The notes: generated by a model not told the origin, from the letters alone. DNA of 64,000 bases from Pedobacter foliorum (GCF_013266735.1 NZ_JABSNU010000009.1:124001-188000), one strand, 5' to 3'; positions 19,065 to 28,402 are shown, counted from the first letter of the stretch. Numbers and translations: made by a program.

Positions 19065-19772
19065 ATGCGTCTTTCAATATTCCTGGTAACAGCATTATGC
19101 TTCCTTTGCACTACAGGCTTTGCCCAAACTATAAAACAAAATAGCGCATGGCTATTCTTAATGAATACTACCAAAATAAACGATAAATGGGGTGCCCACC
19201 TTGATGTCCAGTTAAGATCAATTAACTATATGGATAAGCTAAGGAATTTCATGTTCAGACCCGGAGTAACCTATTACATAAATAATAAAAATGAAGTAAC
19301 ATTAGGATACTTATTAAACGAAACTTTTATAGAAAAAAATGAATTCGGCGACAATAAATTAACTGAGCACAGAATATGGCAGCAATACATTTATAAACAT
19401 AAAATAAGCACCATACTTACCACTCACAGGTTCAGAACAGAACAGCGCTTTATAGAAAGATATCGCACAGATGAGTTATTTTCACAACGCTTCAGATATT
19501 TCTTAAGATTTATTCTTCCACTAAAAAAGGGACAGCAGGACTTTCAAAAAGGCCCATTTGTTGCCTTACAAAATGAAGTTTTTTTAAACCTTCAAAATAA
19601 AGAAGAACTTAACGGTCATGTATTTGATCAAAATCGTGCCTATGGTGCAGCAGGATATAGATTCAACAAAAAATTCGATTTAGAAGCTGGATATTTAAAC
19701 CAAACTTCCAAAGGGCTCAATAATTCTACAATGAATCACGCTATTCAGCTTGCTGTTTACACAAGGTTTTAG
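19065..19772 (+). CDS. DUF2490 family outer-membrane protein
   Basis: The 235-residue protein has a clear signal peptide (MRLSIFLVTALCFLCTTGFA-Q). The rest is rich in alternating aromatic and polar strands such as GVTYYINNKNEVTLGYLL and FLRFILPLKKG and ends in an aromatic residue (YTRF), all fitting a small outer-membrane beta-barrel. The pattern WLFLMNTTKINDKWGAHLDVQ followed by FRPGVTYY matches DUF2490, whose function is unknown. It lies 45 bp upstream of the GIN-domain gene and may share its transcript. Family assignment is good; function is open. Confidence 0.82.
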   Translation: MRLSIFLVTALCFLCTTGFAQTIKQNSAWLFLMNTTKINDKWGAHLDVQLRSINYMDKLRNFMFRPGVTYYINNKNEVTLGYLLNETFIEKNEFGDNKLTEHRIWQQYIYKHKISTILTTHRFRTEQRFIERYRTDELFSQRFRYFLRFILPLKKGQQDFQKGPFVALQNEVFLNLQNKEELNGHVFDQNRAYGAAGYRFNKKFDLEAGYLNQTSKGLNNSTMNHAIQLAVYTRF

Positions 19773-19817
19773 ATATTATTTCGTTATTTAGAAAAATAAA
19801 AATTATTTAAGATAAAG

Positions 19818-20558
19818 ATGAAGAAGACATTTCTGTTTGCCGCCTTACTATGTACAGTTGGGTTCAATGCAATTTCTAAAAATACTGTTTCAACCATACC
19901 TCATATCGATAAAATTACTCGTCCTTCTTCTGATGACAGAGATGTAAAAAACTTTACCGGTATAGCTGCCGGTGGGCCAATTCATGTCGTCATTAAAATG
20001 GGCAATACCGAAAGCTTAAAATTTGAAGGTGATGCCGAAGCTATTTCTACTTTAGTAAGTGAAGTTAAAGGCAACATCCTTGTAATCCGCCCGAAAACAA
20101 GCTGGACAAGCTGGGCAAAAAAATATGAAGGCAAAACCATTACTGCCTACGTAACAGCAAAAGACATTACCAGTTTAACTATGAGCGGCAATGGCAGCAT
20201 AACTGTAACAGGAGCTTTGACCAGTGGTGAATTTACAACGACCCTAAGTGGCTCAGGAAGCATAAAAGCGAGTATTAATGCAGATAAGCTAACCGGAGTT
20301 ATTAGTGGCTCAGGCGATCTAAACATAAGCGGTAAAACAGATGTTGTACAAATTACCATCAGCGGATCAGGACATCTAAATGGAAAAGAATTAGTTACCA
20401 ACAGATTGTCGACAAGAATCAGCGGTTCAGGCACAGTTAGCATTAAAACAGACGGCACAATTAAAGCATTCATTAGTGGTTCGGGTAATGTTTATTACAA
20501 AGGAAATCCAACTATCGAAAAAACTGTGATAGGCTCTGGAGGAGTAAGCGAGCTATAA
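19818..20558 (+). CDS. Head GIN domain (DUF2807) exported protein
   Basis: The 246-residue protein starts with a signal peptide (MKKTFLFAALLCTVGFNAIS). The mature part begins with RDVKNFTGIAAGGPIHVVIKMG, the usual opening of the DUF2807 / GIN domain, and continues with about six repeats of roughly 20 residues carrying S-G-S-G turns (LSGSGSIKA, ISGSGDLNI, ISGSGHLNG, ISGSGTVSI, ISGSGNVYY). Such repeats form a right-handed parallel beta-helix. The family is common and mostly uncharacterised in Bacteroidota; adhesion has been suggested. Its stop overlaps the next start by one base (TAATG), so it is coupled to the serine hydrolase gene. Confidence 0.9.
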   Translation: MKKTFLFAALLCTVGFNAISKNTVSTIPHIDKITRPSSDDRDVKNFTGIAAGGPIHVVIKMGNTESLKFEGDAEAISTLVSEVKGNILVIRPKTSWTSWAKKYEGKTITAYVTAKDITSLTMSGNGSITVTGALTSGEFTTTLSGSGSIKASINADKLTGVISGSGDLNISGKTDVVQITISGSGHLNGKELVTNRLSTRISGSGTVSIKTDGTIKAFISGSGNVYYKGNPTIEKTVIGSGGVSEL

Positions 20559-21655
20559 TGAAACAGGCTTTATTCCTTTTAACTTTTCTGCTTGTTTTTT
20601 CTTCTGCCAAAAGTCAGGATTTGGCTCATTTTGCAGATAGCATTAGAGTTAAAAGTGAAATACCGGAGCTAAGTTACGCCGCGCTTACCGCCGATAGTGT
20701 GTTGATAAAAAACACCTTAGGCTTTAGAAGATCCGATCTTCAAAATGCAGAGACAAAAGCTAATGCTAACGATTACTTTCACCTGGGATCAAATACAAAA
20801 GCAATAACCGGCTTTATTGCCGGTTACTTGGTTGAAAACAAAAAAATTAGCTGGACAACAAAGTTTTTTACGCTATTCCCTGAGTGGAAAAAAGATGCCA
20901 ACCCTGCTTTTTATGAAATTACACTGCTCGACTTATTGTCGCACCGAGCACACGTTAAACCATATAACAGTGGTGTAGAGTTTCAATCATTACCTAAATT
21001 TACAGGCACCAAGGCTGAACAACGTAGATTGTTTGTAAAATACCTGATCGAAAATGATGCATTGGAAAAGAACAATGAAACCTACAACTATTCAAATGCA
21101 GGATATAGTGTTGCTACTACTATGCTCGAAAAGGCAAGTGGAAAAACCTGGGAACAATTATTAGATGAGGTTCTTTCAAAAAAACTTCATCTCAATTATA
21201 AATTAGAATGGCCCAACCGAACTGATGTGAACCAGCCATGGGGACATTGGATTGAGAACAACAAGCTAACTCCCCTATCCCCTCACACAGATTATAATTT
21301 AAACCTTATTGAGCCTGCCGGAGATATCAGCATGCCAATAGCAGATTACATTAAATTTGTTCAGATGAACTTAGCCGGTTTAAGAGGTAAAAACAATCTT
21401 ATAAAACCAGAAACTTATAATTTCCTCCATTATGGATTAAAGGACTATGCTATAGGCTGGCTTAATGTAAATAAACCAGACAACCACTCATCTGAACATG
21501 CTGGCTCTGCAGGCACTTTTTATTGCTATACATTAATTAACAAGGATAAGAATGTTGCCTACATCATTATGGCCAATTCTGCAACTGAGGATACCTTGAA
21601 AGGAATATTTAAGCTCCTTGAAAAACTGATAAAAACCGTTGAAACAAAAATATAA
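20558..21655 (+). CDS. Exported serine hydrolase (class C beta-lactamase / DD-peptidase fold)
   Basis: This 365-residue protein has a signal peptide (ending SSAKSQ). The three active-site motifs of the class C penicillin-binding family are visible: S78-N-T-K81 (SxxK, catalytic Ser), Y178-S-N180 (YxN) and H314-A-G316 in place of KTG. The HxG third motif is usual for esterase or peptidase members rather than true beta-lactamases. It is probably a periplasmic or surface peptidase or esterase. It overlaps the GIN gene by one base and is followed 24 bp later by a TonB receptor. Confidence 0.9.
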   Translation: MKQALFLLTFLLVFSSAKSQDLAHFADSIRVKSEIPELSYAALTADSVLIKNTLGFRRSDLQNAETKANANDYFHLGSNTKAITGFIAGYLVENKKISWTTKFFTLFPEWKKDANPAFYEITLLDLLSHRAHVKPYNSGVEFQSLPKFTGTKAEQRRLFVKYLIENDALEKNNETYNYSNAGYSVATTMLEKASGKTWEQLLDEVLSKKLHLNYKLEWPNRTDVNQPWGHWIENNKLTPLSPHTDYNLNLIEPAGDISMPIADYIKFVQMNLAGLRGKNNLIKPETYNFLHYGLKDYAIGWLNVNKPDNHSSEHAGSAGTFYCYTLINKDKNVAYIIMANSATEDTLKGIFKLLEKLIKTVETKI

Positions 21656-21679
21656 CTATATAACCTTAACCGCTCTAAC

Positions 21680-24094
21680 TTGAAACTTTTCATTACTGCC
21701 ATTTTCCTCTTAGTTATTAATGCAACCCTTTCGGCTCAAATCAAATTAACAGGAACCGTAAATGACGCCGTCCAACTTCCACTACCACACTCCGGGGTAA
21801 CTATTATAAACTTAAGTACCAACCAAAAGCAATCTTTAACTACAGATAACAATGGATCATTTACTTTCAGTAACCTAACTACTGGCAATTATTTAGTAAG
21901 TGCATCTTTTACCGGTTACCATAAAAACGAGGTAAACATTAAAATATCAAGAGACACCACATTAAAGATTATTTTAAAACAGACTAGCACCTCATTGAAC
22001 GAGGTTAATGTTGTTGTTAACAAATCGACTTTGGAAAACAATGCTGAAAAGCTAACCTATAACCTTTCGAATAGTATTACTGCAACAGGAGCTGATGGAC
22101 TAACAGCTGTAAGTCAAATACCTGGTGTGAAGGTTAATAATGATGAGATATCGAGTGCAGGAAAAGGCCAGCTTAAAGTAATGGTTAATGGGCAATTAGT
22201 TCAATTGACAGGAATAGATTTAATGAGGTATTTAAAGTCTATGTCGGCAAACCAGATCTCTAAAATTGAGCTTATAAAAAATCCTTCAGCCAGTTTTGAT
22301 GCTGACGGAAATGCCGGTATCATAAATATTGTGACCAAGCAAAGCAAAAAGCAAGGCTATTCTGGAAATGTACAAGCAAGTGGTAAACACTGGATTCATG
22401 ACCAAAGATCCATTTACGGAATCAATAATTTTTATGCCCTTAATGGTAGTGCAAACCTAAATTACAACTCGAAAAAAGTATCGGTTTACGGGAACTTAAA
22501 CCTTGACAAGGATCATCACCTTGAAGGGTTTCAGACCGACCTGTATTATCCGAAGCAAACATGGATGCAAACTGATACCGGAGTTTATTCTTATCGCAAC
22601 ATTAACCTAATTGCCGGAGCAGACTTTATTGTAAGTAAAAATGCATCATTAGGCTTTTCTTACCAAGGCGGCAGAAATGTCTATGATGGGTATGACCGAG
22701 TAAATAATCCCATCTATAATAATTCGACGGGTGGTTTAGATTCGACGCTAAAAACCTTTGCTACCTATCGCCCTATTGCACGAAGCAATTCTATCAACAT
22801 GCATACCCTTATTAACTTTGATACTACAGGGAAAAAGCTCTTGTTAAATGCCGATTATTACAAATATTACCGCACAGATGTATCCGATTTTGAAAGCAAA
22901 ACCTTTTTACCTAACTCATCTGTTCCAGACGGAAATACACGCTACTACGACACCAATAAACAAAGCATAAATATTTATACTTTTAAAGCTGATGCCGAAA
23001 TACCTACATTCATGGGAACCTTGGCATTTGGTGGTAAACTAAGTTTTATTGACAATTACAGTAATGCATTTTATTATAAAAAGATTAGTAATGAACTTAT
23101 TTACGATACCAATTTGAGTAATGAGTTTGATTACAAAGAGAACACTCAGGCCGTGTATACAAATTTTAATGGCGAAAAAGGTAAGTGGAAATATCAGGCC
23201 GGTTTAAGAGCAGAACTTACACAAACTAAAGGATATTCTTACACTGCTAAACAAACTACAGCGGTAGATTACATTAGGCTTTTCCCTTCGTTATTGGTCT
23301 CTTATCAATCGGACGCAGACAACAGTCTATCTTTTTCTTTTGGCAGACGTATTAACAGGCCTTCTTTCTGGAACCTGAATCCTTTTAAATCGTTGTACAC
23401 GGCATATACTTACGGTCAGGGCAATCCTTATCTGCAACCTGAGTACAATAGTAATTTCGAGTTGACGCATGCTTATAAAAGTGTACTCACCTCTTCTGTT
23501 TTCTTAAACATTACCAATAACGGGTTTAATTATGTTACAATAGCCAGACCAGATACAAATCTTGTTTATACCACACCTATAAATTTCCTAAAAACGTATA
23601 GATATGGCATATCTGAAAGTTTTTCTTTAACTGCTTTTAGCTGGTTACAAAACAACAATCAGTTTACATTTTACCGTACCAACTCCTATTCAAACAATAG
23701 CAGTTTTGTAGATATTAAAGGATTTGGCGCATACCTGGCTACCAATAATACCATTTACTTTAATGCAAACAAAACCTTCGCCGCAGCAGCTAATTTCTGG
23801 TATCAGTTCCCAGAGATTAATCACATCGGAAGTTCAGATGCCTACTACAAATTAGACTTAGGGCTAACTGCTTTAGCTTTTAAAAAGGATCTTAATATTA
23901 CTTTAAATGTGAATGACGTATTTAGAAGCAGCGCTATGGCAACAACAACCGTTGTAAATGGCATTAAACAAAAATTCACCAACTTTCAGATTAATAGATT
24001 TGCCCAGTTGAGCCTTAGCTATCGTTTTGGCAATAAGGAGTCGAAAAGCAAAGACCGTCAGACAGGAAATGAAGATGAAAGGAAAAGAAATTAA
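21680..24094 (+). CDS. TonB-dependent receptor, outer-membrane beta-barrel type (PF14905-like)
   Basis: The 804-residue protein starts at a TTG (no upstream in-frame ATG was seen) with a signal peptide ending NATLSAQ. It then has a carboxypeptidase-regulatory-like domain (IKLTGTVNDAVQLPLPHSGV), a plug-like region (TAVSQIPGVKV, MVNGQLVQL, IELIKNPSASFDADGNAGII) and a beta-barrel with the signature RRINRPSFWNLNPF. This architecture is the outer-membrane beta-barrel family, distinct from SusC. It lacks a SusD partner. It may be the last gene of the run that begins with DUF2490. Ligand unknown. Confidence 0.92.
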   Translation: MKLFITAIFLLVINATLSAQIKLTGTVNDAVQLPLPHSGVTIINLSTNQKQSLTTDNNGSFTFSNLTTGNYLVSASFTGYHKNEVNIKISRDTTLKIILKQTSTSLNEVNVVVNKSTLENNAEKLTYNLSNSITATGADGLTAVSQIPGVKVNNDEISSAGKGQLKVMVNGQLVQLTGIDLMRYLKSMSANQISKIELIKNPSASFDADGNAGIINIVTKQSKKQGYSGNVQASGKHWIHDQRSIYGINNFYALNGSANLNYNSKKVSVYGNLNLDKDHHLEGFQTDLYYPKQTWMQTDTGVYSYRNINLIAGADFIVSKNASLGFSYQGGRNVYDGYDRVNNPIYNNSTGGLDSTLKTFATYRPIARSNSINMHTLINFDTTGKKLLLNADYYKYYRTDVSDFESKTFLPNSSVPDGNTRYYDTNKQSINIYTFKADAEIPTFMGTLAFGGKLSFIDNYSNAFYYKKISNELIYDTNLSNEFDYKENTQAVYTNFNGEKGKWKYQAGLRAELTQTKGYSYTAKQTTAVDYIRLFPSLLVSYQSDADNSLSFSFGRRINRPSFWNLNPFKSLYTAYTYGQGNPYLQPEYNSNFELTHAYKSVLTSSVFLNITNNGFNYVTIARPDTNLVYTTPINFLKTYRYGISESFSLTAFSWLQNNNQFTFYRTNSYSNNSSFVDIKGFGAYLATNNTIYFNANKTFAAAANFWYQFPEINHIGSSDAYYKLDLGLTALAFKKDLNITLNVNDVFRSSAMATTTVVNGIKQKFTNFQINRFAQLSLSYRFGNKESKSKDRQTGNEDERKRN

Positions 24095-24130
24095 ATATGG
24101 TTATCCACTATTTTAGCGGGATAACCATAT
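24095..24130. terminator. Shared terminator between converging genes
   Basis: A perfect 12-bp stem (24095-24106 with 24119-24130) encloses a 12-nt loop. It spans the gap between the receptor stop and the GH43-like stop and lies partly inside the latter gene. T-richness follows on the minus strand only, so it serves mainly the GH43-like gene. Confidence 0.6.
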
Positions 24131-25223
24131 TCCAAGATCTTTCTAACTGATAAGGTCTGCTTCCTGCTCCTGTAGCTGCGAATAAATGTGTTGGTTTTCC
24201 ATCTTCAAACAGTAGGAATGGTCTTTCAAAATTACCTTGTTTGGTTGTTGTACCGTCCTCCCATTTAACAGTTCTAGAGTAGGCCTTTACAGGGTTAGCA
24301 AGATCCCATTTTATCCCGTCTTTAGATAAAGCATGGATACCTCCGCCCTCCTCGCCACAAATATGACCAAAACGATCTTTCATGATTAGCTCAAAATGAT
24401 CCTTGGCCCACCATACAAATGGATCCTCTACATCATTATCCATTTGTCCGGCAGTGTGAAATTCAAAGAGAGGCTTGTCTGATAACCGCTCATATGGACC
24501 TCGAAATGATTTAGCTCCCGCAGCTCCAAGCAACAAAGGTGGATCATAATTCTTAGGAGAAGATTTGTACATTAAATAAACTTTCCCTCCTGGTAGCACC
24601 ACCGGTGACGGATTAGAAGTTATAGATGCATCCCAATGTCCTGGTCTTGGTTCAATGATAGGCTTTTCGCTTCTGGTCCATGGCCCGTAAACTGATTTAG
24701 ACCACGCCATCCCTACGCGCTTATTCATCCATGATCTCTTGGCTACTCCGTTATCCCAAACATCATCGCCCGGTTTTGGAGCGGGATCAGAATAGTGAGT
24801 ACCAAAATAATATAGCACAAAGTACTTTCCATTTTTCACTATACGTGCATTATGCGTTGCACAACCATCAAAAAACTGCTTACCTCTTGCAGGTAAAACA
24901 ACTTCTGCAAATTGATAAGGTCCGGCCGGGGTTTTAGATACAGCTCTAACGATTTGCGAATTGGTTACCCAATTACCAAAACCATATTCTTTACTCCACC
25001 TTGATGCAAACATATGATAAAGACCATCCTCTCCCTTTACCACCGAAGGATCCCATACCCAATAATCATCCATAGCAAAACCACCATTTAAGGGGGCTGG
25101 CAACATTCTGTCGGGGAAAGAGAGCTCTGTATTTTCCTGACCGAGTAAATTATCGCTAAGTAGCAGGCCTGCAGTTAACCCTGCAGCCCCTTTAAGAAAG
25201 GTTCGTCTTGTAAAGTGGTTCAT
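24108..25223 (-). CDS. Tat-exported GH43/GH117-like beta-propeller glycosidase
   Basis: The 371-residue protein carries a twin-arginine signal (T-R6-R7-TFLKG then a hydrophobic stretch). The body has the five-bladed propeller motifs of the GH43/62/117 group: DYWVWDPSVVKGEDGLYHMF with the likely base Asp, THNARIVKNGKYFVLYYFG, WDASITSNPSPVV, and VEDPFVWWAKDHFELIMKD with an acidic pair. These WDPS, HNAR and EDPF blocks are more like GH117-type exo-enzymes than classical GH43 arabinosidases, but I cannot assign the substrate. It is divergent from the ROK regulator at 25487, 263 bp away, which may control it. Confidence 0.8.
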   Translation of the reverse strand: MNHFTRRTFLKGAAGLTAGLLLSDNLLGQENTELSFPDRMLPAPLNGGFAMDDYWVWDPSVVKGEDGLYHMFASRWSKEYGFGNWVTNSQIVRAVSKTPAGPYQFAEVVLPARGKQFFDGCATHNARIVKNGKYFVLYYFGTHYSDPAPKPGDDVWDNGVAKRSWMNKRVGMAWSKSVYGPWTRSEKPIIEPRPGHWDASITSNPSPVVLPGGKVYLMYKSSPKNYDPPLLLGAAGAKSFRGPYERLSDKPLFEFHTAGQMDNDVEDPFVWWAKDHFELIMKDRFGHICGEEGGGIHALSKDGIKWDLANPVKAYSRTVKWEDGTTTKQGNFERPFLLFEDGKPTHLFAATGAGSRPYQLERSWNMVIPLK

Positions 25224-25424
25224 GTAATTAAATGGTAGTGCGTTTAGGTTCCCAATTTCGGGTGATTTTATAAATATACTAACAATAATCCCATGAGAAA
25301 ATAATTTTCAGTAAATTAGACACGCAAAGTGCTTGAACGATTGAGCTGTTCTAAATCGCACAATGCATGTTCATTTTTGAACAGAAATAACCCAATAATA
25401 AATTAAACGGCTACTCGTAGTCTT

Positions 25425-25490
25425 ATGCGCATTAATATTTTAACTGGCATACTGTTGGCTCTACCAGCCTATGGAAAATATACATCATGA
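25425..25490 (+). CDS. Putative 21-aa leader ORF overlapping the ROK2 start
   Basis: A short ORF reads MRINILTGILLALPAYGKYT followed by Ser and stop. The TGA overlaps the ROK2 ATG as ATGA. The peptide looks like a signal-peptide fragment (basic start, hydrophobic core, small-residue end). It could be a leader for translational coupling, the remnant of a lost exported protein, or chance. Confidence 0.3.
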   Translation: MRINILTGILLALPAYGKYTS

Positions 25491-26677
25491 CTGCAACAAT
25501 TAGAAAGTATCAACTCTTAAGAAAAGAGGTGATAAAACAGCTGTACTACAGCAAAATGCTCACTTTAACTGAATTGAGCACCCTTAGTCATAAAAGCTTA
25601 CCATTAATTACCAGTGCGGTTAATGATTTGGTAAACGATGGTTATGTTCTTGAGCATGGTCTTGCACCATCAAGTGGAGGACGCAGACCACTGACTTTTT
25701 CTTTAAACCCTCAAAAACAGATGTACATCGTAGCTATCGCGATGGATCAGTTGGTTACCCGGATGGTTATTTATGATTTATTAAACAGACCACAAAACAT
25801 AACATATACCCTCTCTCTCAATTTGACGGATGATGCTAACGCTTTAACAAAACTAATTGAGTTTATTAAATCAAATATTGCGAATTCAGGAATTGCCGCT
25901 CAACAGATTCTTGGCGTGGGAATCGGGATGCCCGGTTTTGTAAATACGAACCAGGGAATTAACCATTCTTTCCTTAAATCACCCAATGACAAAAGCCTAA
26001 AAGAGTACCTGAAAAAATCAATAGGCTTACCTGTATTTATAGAGAATGATTCCAGCTTGGTTGCTTTTGCTGAATTGAAATTTGGAATAGGTAAAGGTTA
26101 TGATGACATTATGGTTGTAAACATAGGCTGGGGTACAGGTTTAGGTATGATCATTAATGGCAATCTGTTTAAAGGCCACAATGGCTATGCTGGTGAATTT
26201 AGCCACATACCTTTATCTCAAAGCAACAAATTATGTTCCTGCGGAAAAAGAGGCTGCCTAGAGGTTGATACTTCTTTACTGGTTTTAGTTGAAAAAGCAC
26301 GCATTCAAATGGCTGAAGGCATTAGCTCAAGTCTGGAGAATTTATTTAAAGACGAATCAAAGTTACCGGGTGATCATTTCCTTGATGCTGCAAAAGCGGG
26401 GGATCCTGTAGCGATTTCTATACTTTCTGATGCGTCATTTTTAATAGGAAAAGGGCTTGCCACATTAATCCACATTATGAATCCGGAACTTATAGTTTTA
26501 AGTGGAAGAGGAGCCATAGCAGGTAAATTCTTAATGGCCCCAATACAACAAGCTATCAATGAATTCTGTATCCCAAGGTTGGCTGAACATACCGAAATAA
26601 AAGTTTCAGATCTCGCTTCAGAATCAGAGCTTTTGGGTGCAGCAACACTCGTTGTAGAAAACTGCGATTTTGCTTAA
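25487..26677 (+). CDS. ROK-family transcriptional regulator 2
   Basis: This 396-residue protein is a close paralogue of the regulator at 17001, collinear over its full length, with long shared blocks such as KSLPLITSAVN, GLAPS-GGRRPL, NIGWGTGLGMI and GYAGEFSHIPLS. It has the same N-terminal winged helix-turn-helix, zinc motif CSCGKRGCLE and sugar-site NDSS. The kinase phosphate loop is again replaced (MDQLVTR), so it is a sensor rather than a kinase. It is transcribed divergently from the GH43-like gene and toward the mannosidase genes, so it is a good candidate regulator for the alpha-mannan locus. Confidence 0.92.
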   Translation: MTATIRKYQLLRKEVIKQLYYSKMLTLTELSTLSHKSLPLITSAVNDLVNDGYVLEHGLAPSSGGRRPLTFSLNPQKQMYIVAIAMDQLVTRMVIYDLLNRPQNITYTLSLNLTDDANALTKLIEFIKSNIANSGIAAQQILGVGIGMPGFVNTNQGINHSFLKSPNDKSLKEYLKKSIGLPVFIENDSSLVAFAELKFGIGKGYDDIMVVNIGWGTGLGMIINGNLFKGHNGYAGEFSHIPLSQSNKLCSCGKRGCLEVDTSLLVLVEKARIQMAEGISSSLENLFKDESKLPGDHFLDAAKAGDPVAISILSDASFLIGKGLATLIHIMNPELIVLSGRGAIAGKFLMAPIQQAINEFCIPRLAEHTEIKVSDLASESELLGAATLVVENCDFA

Positions 26678-26982
26678 TCAATTATTTTATCTAAATTCAT
26701 TTATTGACATCTATAGAGCCTAACTTAGGTTGAAATTAAATCGGAATTGGATCTGATTGACAACCTATAATATAGTCGTCCCTGTTACCACGTTTATAGG
26801 GACTTTGTTCGGACCTCGTTCGAGCAGAGCCGAACAAACCCCGAATAAGATCCGTTCAAATACCGCCCCATCTTTCGAACCCAAAAAAAATTACAATAAA
26901 AGGGGTAATGAAAAATATCATTACCCCTTTTATATGTTTTTTCTAATGGCACATATTTAAAATGACCACAGTATAAAAACTA
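26678..26982. other. Structured intergenic region between ROK2 and GH125
   Basis: This roughly 300-bp gap holds no convincing gene. Two inverted repeats sit side by side: GTCCCT/AGGGAC (26778-26783 and 26798-26803) and TTTGTTCGG/CCGAACAAA (26804-26812 and 26830-26838). The second has a GC-richer loop containing GTTCGAGC, and the element stands out from the AT-rich surroundings. A terminator hairpin follows at 26898. It may be a repeated intergenic element or a small structured RNA; I cannot tell from one copy. Confidence 0.45.
26898..26931. terminator. Bidirectional terminator before the mannosidase operon end
   Basis: A perfect 14-bp stem (26898-26911 with 26918-26931), with A-rich and T-rich ends on both sides, lies between the converging ROK2 and GH125 genes and can end both transcripts. 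Confidence 0.8.
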
Positions 26983-28398
26983 TTACACTAAAAGATGTGG
27001 TTTTTCTTTGTAAATTTTCCAAAGTAACTCTCCGAAAATTGTGTTCGACCAAGCAAACCATGATCTTGTAAAGTCTTTAGCATTGTCTTTATTGAAAGAT
27101 TCATGCATAAAGCCTGTTCCACCATGGCAGCTTTGCAATGTTTGTAAACACTGTTTAATTTCTGCGTCGTTGTTACTGGTTAAACCTCTCATTACAACAC
27201 TGATTGGCCAAATTTTATCTAATCCTGTATGTGGACTGCCTATTCCTTTTCCGGCCTTACCTTCAAAATAGAAAGGATTTTCTAGCGAAAGAATCAGTTT
27301 ACGCGTGTTGATGTATACCGGATCATTAGGTTTTACCGCACCAAGATAAGGTAAAGCCAGTAAACTTGGAACGTTAGCATCATCCATAATATTGAAACTA
27401 CCGTAACCATTTACTTCAAACGCATAAACTTTACCAAACTGAGGATGTGTTACAATCGCATATTTCTGTAATGCATTTTCTACCTCAGTAGCCAAAGCAC
27501 GACATTCTTTTGCCAAAGCAGCATCTTTGTTTACAGCCTCTAATATTTCAGCTGCTTGTCTTAAACTGATAACAGCAAAGAAATTTGATGGAACCAGGAA
27601 GTTATAAATCGTTGCATCATCACTTGGACGGAAAGAAGAACAGATTAACCCAACCGGTTTTACTGGATATCCATATCCGCTTAAAGGCACACCATCAGTT
27701 GCCCAAGATGTTTTACGCTGAAAATGATATGGCCCCTGACCATTCTTTCTTTGTTGCTCTTTAAAGGTCTTAACAATTAAAGCAATTGCATCTCTCCAGT
27801 AAGTATCAAATGGAGCTGTATCTTTTGTTAATTTCCAGTATTGATAGCTTAAACGGATTGGGTAACATAATGAATCAATTTCCCATTTACGCTCATGAAT
27901 ACCAGGTTTCATGTCTGTTAAATCCGTCATCCACTCCCCTTGTTTTGTTTCATCACCATAAAAGGCATTAGCATAAGGATCTTTATGGATACATTTCATC
28001 TGATGATTAATTACACCAGCAATCATATCATGCAGTTTTTTATCATCTTTTACCAATGATAAATATGGAGTTACCTGTGCAGTACTATCGCGCAGCCACA
28101 TCGCATCAATATCACCAGTGATTACGTAAGAATCAGGTTTACCATTTTGTTCTGTATAAGTTACTGTAGTATCTAAAGTATTAGGGAAACAGTTTTCGAA
28201 CAGCCATCCTAATTCTTTGTTTTTTACATTCTTTTTAAATTCAGCAATTGCACTTTCTACAGCTTTACTTTGAAAGTGTCTTTTTGATTCCGGTATTCTA
28301 ACAACAGGGAAATCAGGTGCCGCAGCAAATGATACTTTGTCTACCATAAGTCCGGCTGCCAATAACCCGGTGTTTTGTAAAAAGATTCTTCGTTTCAT
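26983..28398 (-). CDS. GH125 exo-alpha-1,6-mannosidase
   Basis: The ATG at 28398, 4 bp after the GH92 stop, gives a protein of 471 residues with a KRR-initiated hydrophobic signal (MKRRIFLQNTGLLAAG); a longer reading from 28434 would overlap GH92. The GH125 hallmark GDIDAMWLRDSTAQ is present, followed by HQMKCIHKDPYANAFY and, near the end, the general-base region HESFNKDNAKDFTRSWF. GH125 enzymes remove terminal alpha-1,6-linked mannose. With GH92 just upstream it should trim the branched alpha-mannan or N-glycan core. Confidence 0.93.
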   Translation of the reverse strand: MKRRIFLQNTGLLAAGLMVDKVSFAAAPDFPVVRIPESKRHFQSKAVESAIAEFKKNVKNKELGWLFENCFPNTLDTTVTYTEQNGKPDSYVITGDIDAMWLRDSTAQVTPYLSLVKDDKKLHDMIAGVINHQMKCIHKDPYANAFYGDETKQGEWMTDLTDMKPGIHERKWEIDSLCYPIRLSYQYWKLTKDTAPFDTYWRDAIALIVKTFKEQQRKNGQGPYHFQRKTSWATDGVPLSGYGYPVKPVGLICSSFRPSDDATIYNFLVPSNFFAVISLRQAAEILEAVNKDAALAKECRALATEVENALQKYAIVTHPQFGKVYAFEVNGYGSFNIMDDANVPSLLALPYLGAVKPNDPVYINTRKLILSLENPFYFEGKAGKGIGSPHTGLDKIWPISVVMRGLTSNNDAEIKQCLQTLQSCHGGTGFMHESFNKDNAKDFTRSWFAWSNTIFGELLWKIYKEKPHLLV

Positions 28399-28402
28399 TG
28401 TT

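Noticed and set aside
20147..20473. 108-codon ORF antisense to the GIN-domain repeats
   Set aside because: Created by the repeated S-G-S-G codons read in reverse; its Pro/Leu repeats are an artefact.
19818..20558. DNA tandem repeat or CRISPR-like array in the GIN gene
   Set aside because: The roughly 60-bp periodicity is at protein level with divergent codons; no identical repeats or spacers.
26757..26960. 67-codon ORF with TTG start after ROK2
   Set aside because: It spans inverted repeats and a terminator stem, has odd composition, and shows no domain; treated as a structured intergenic element.
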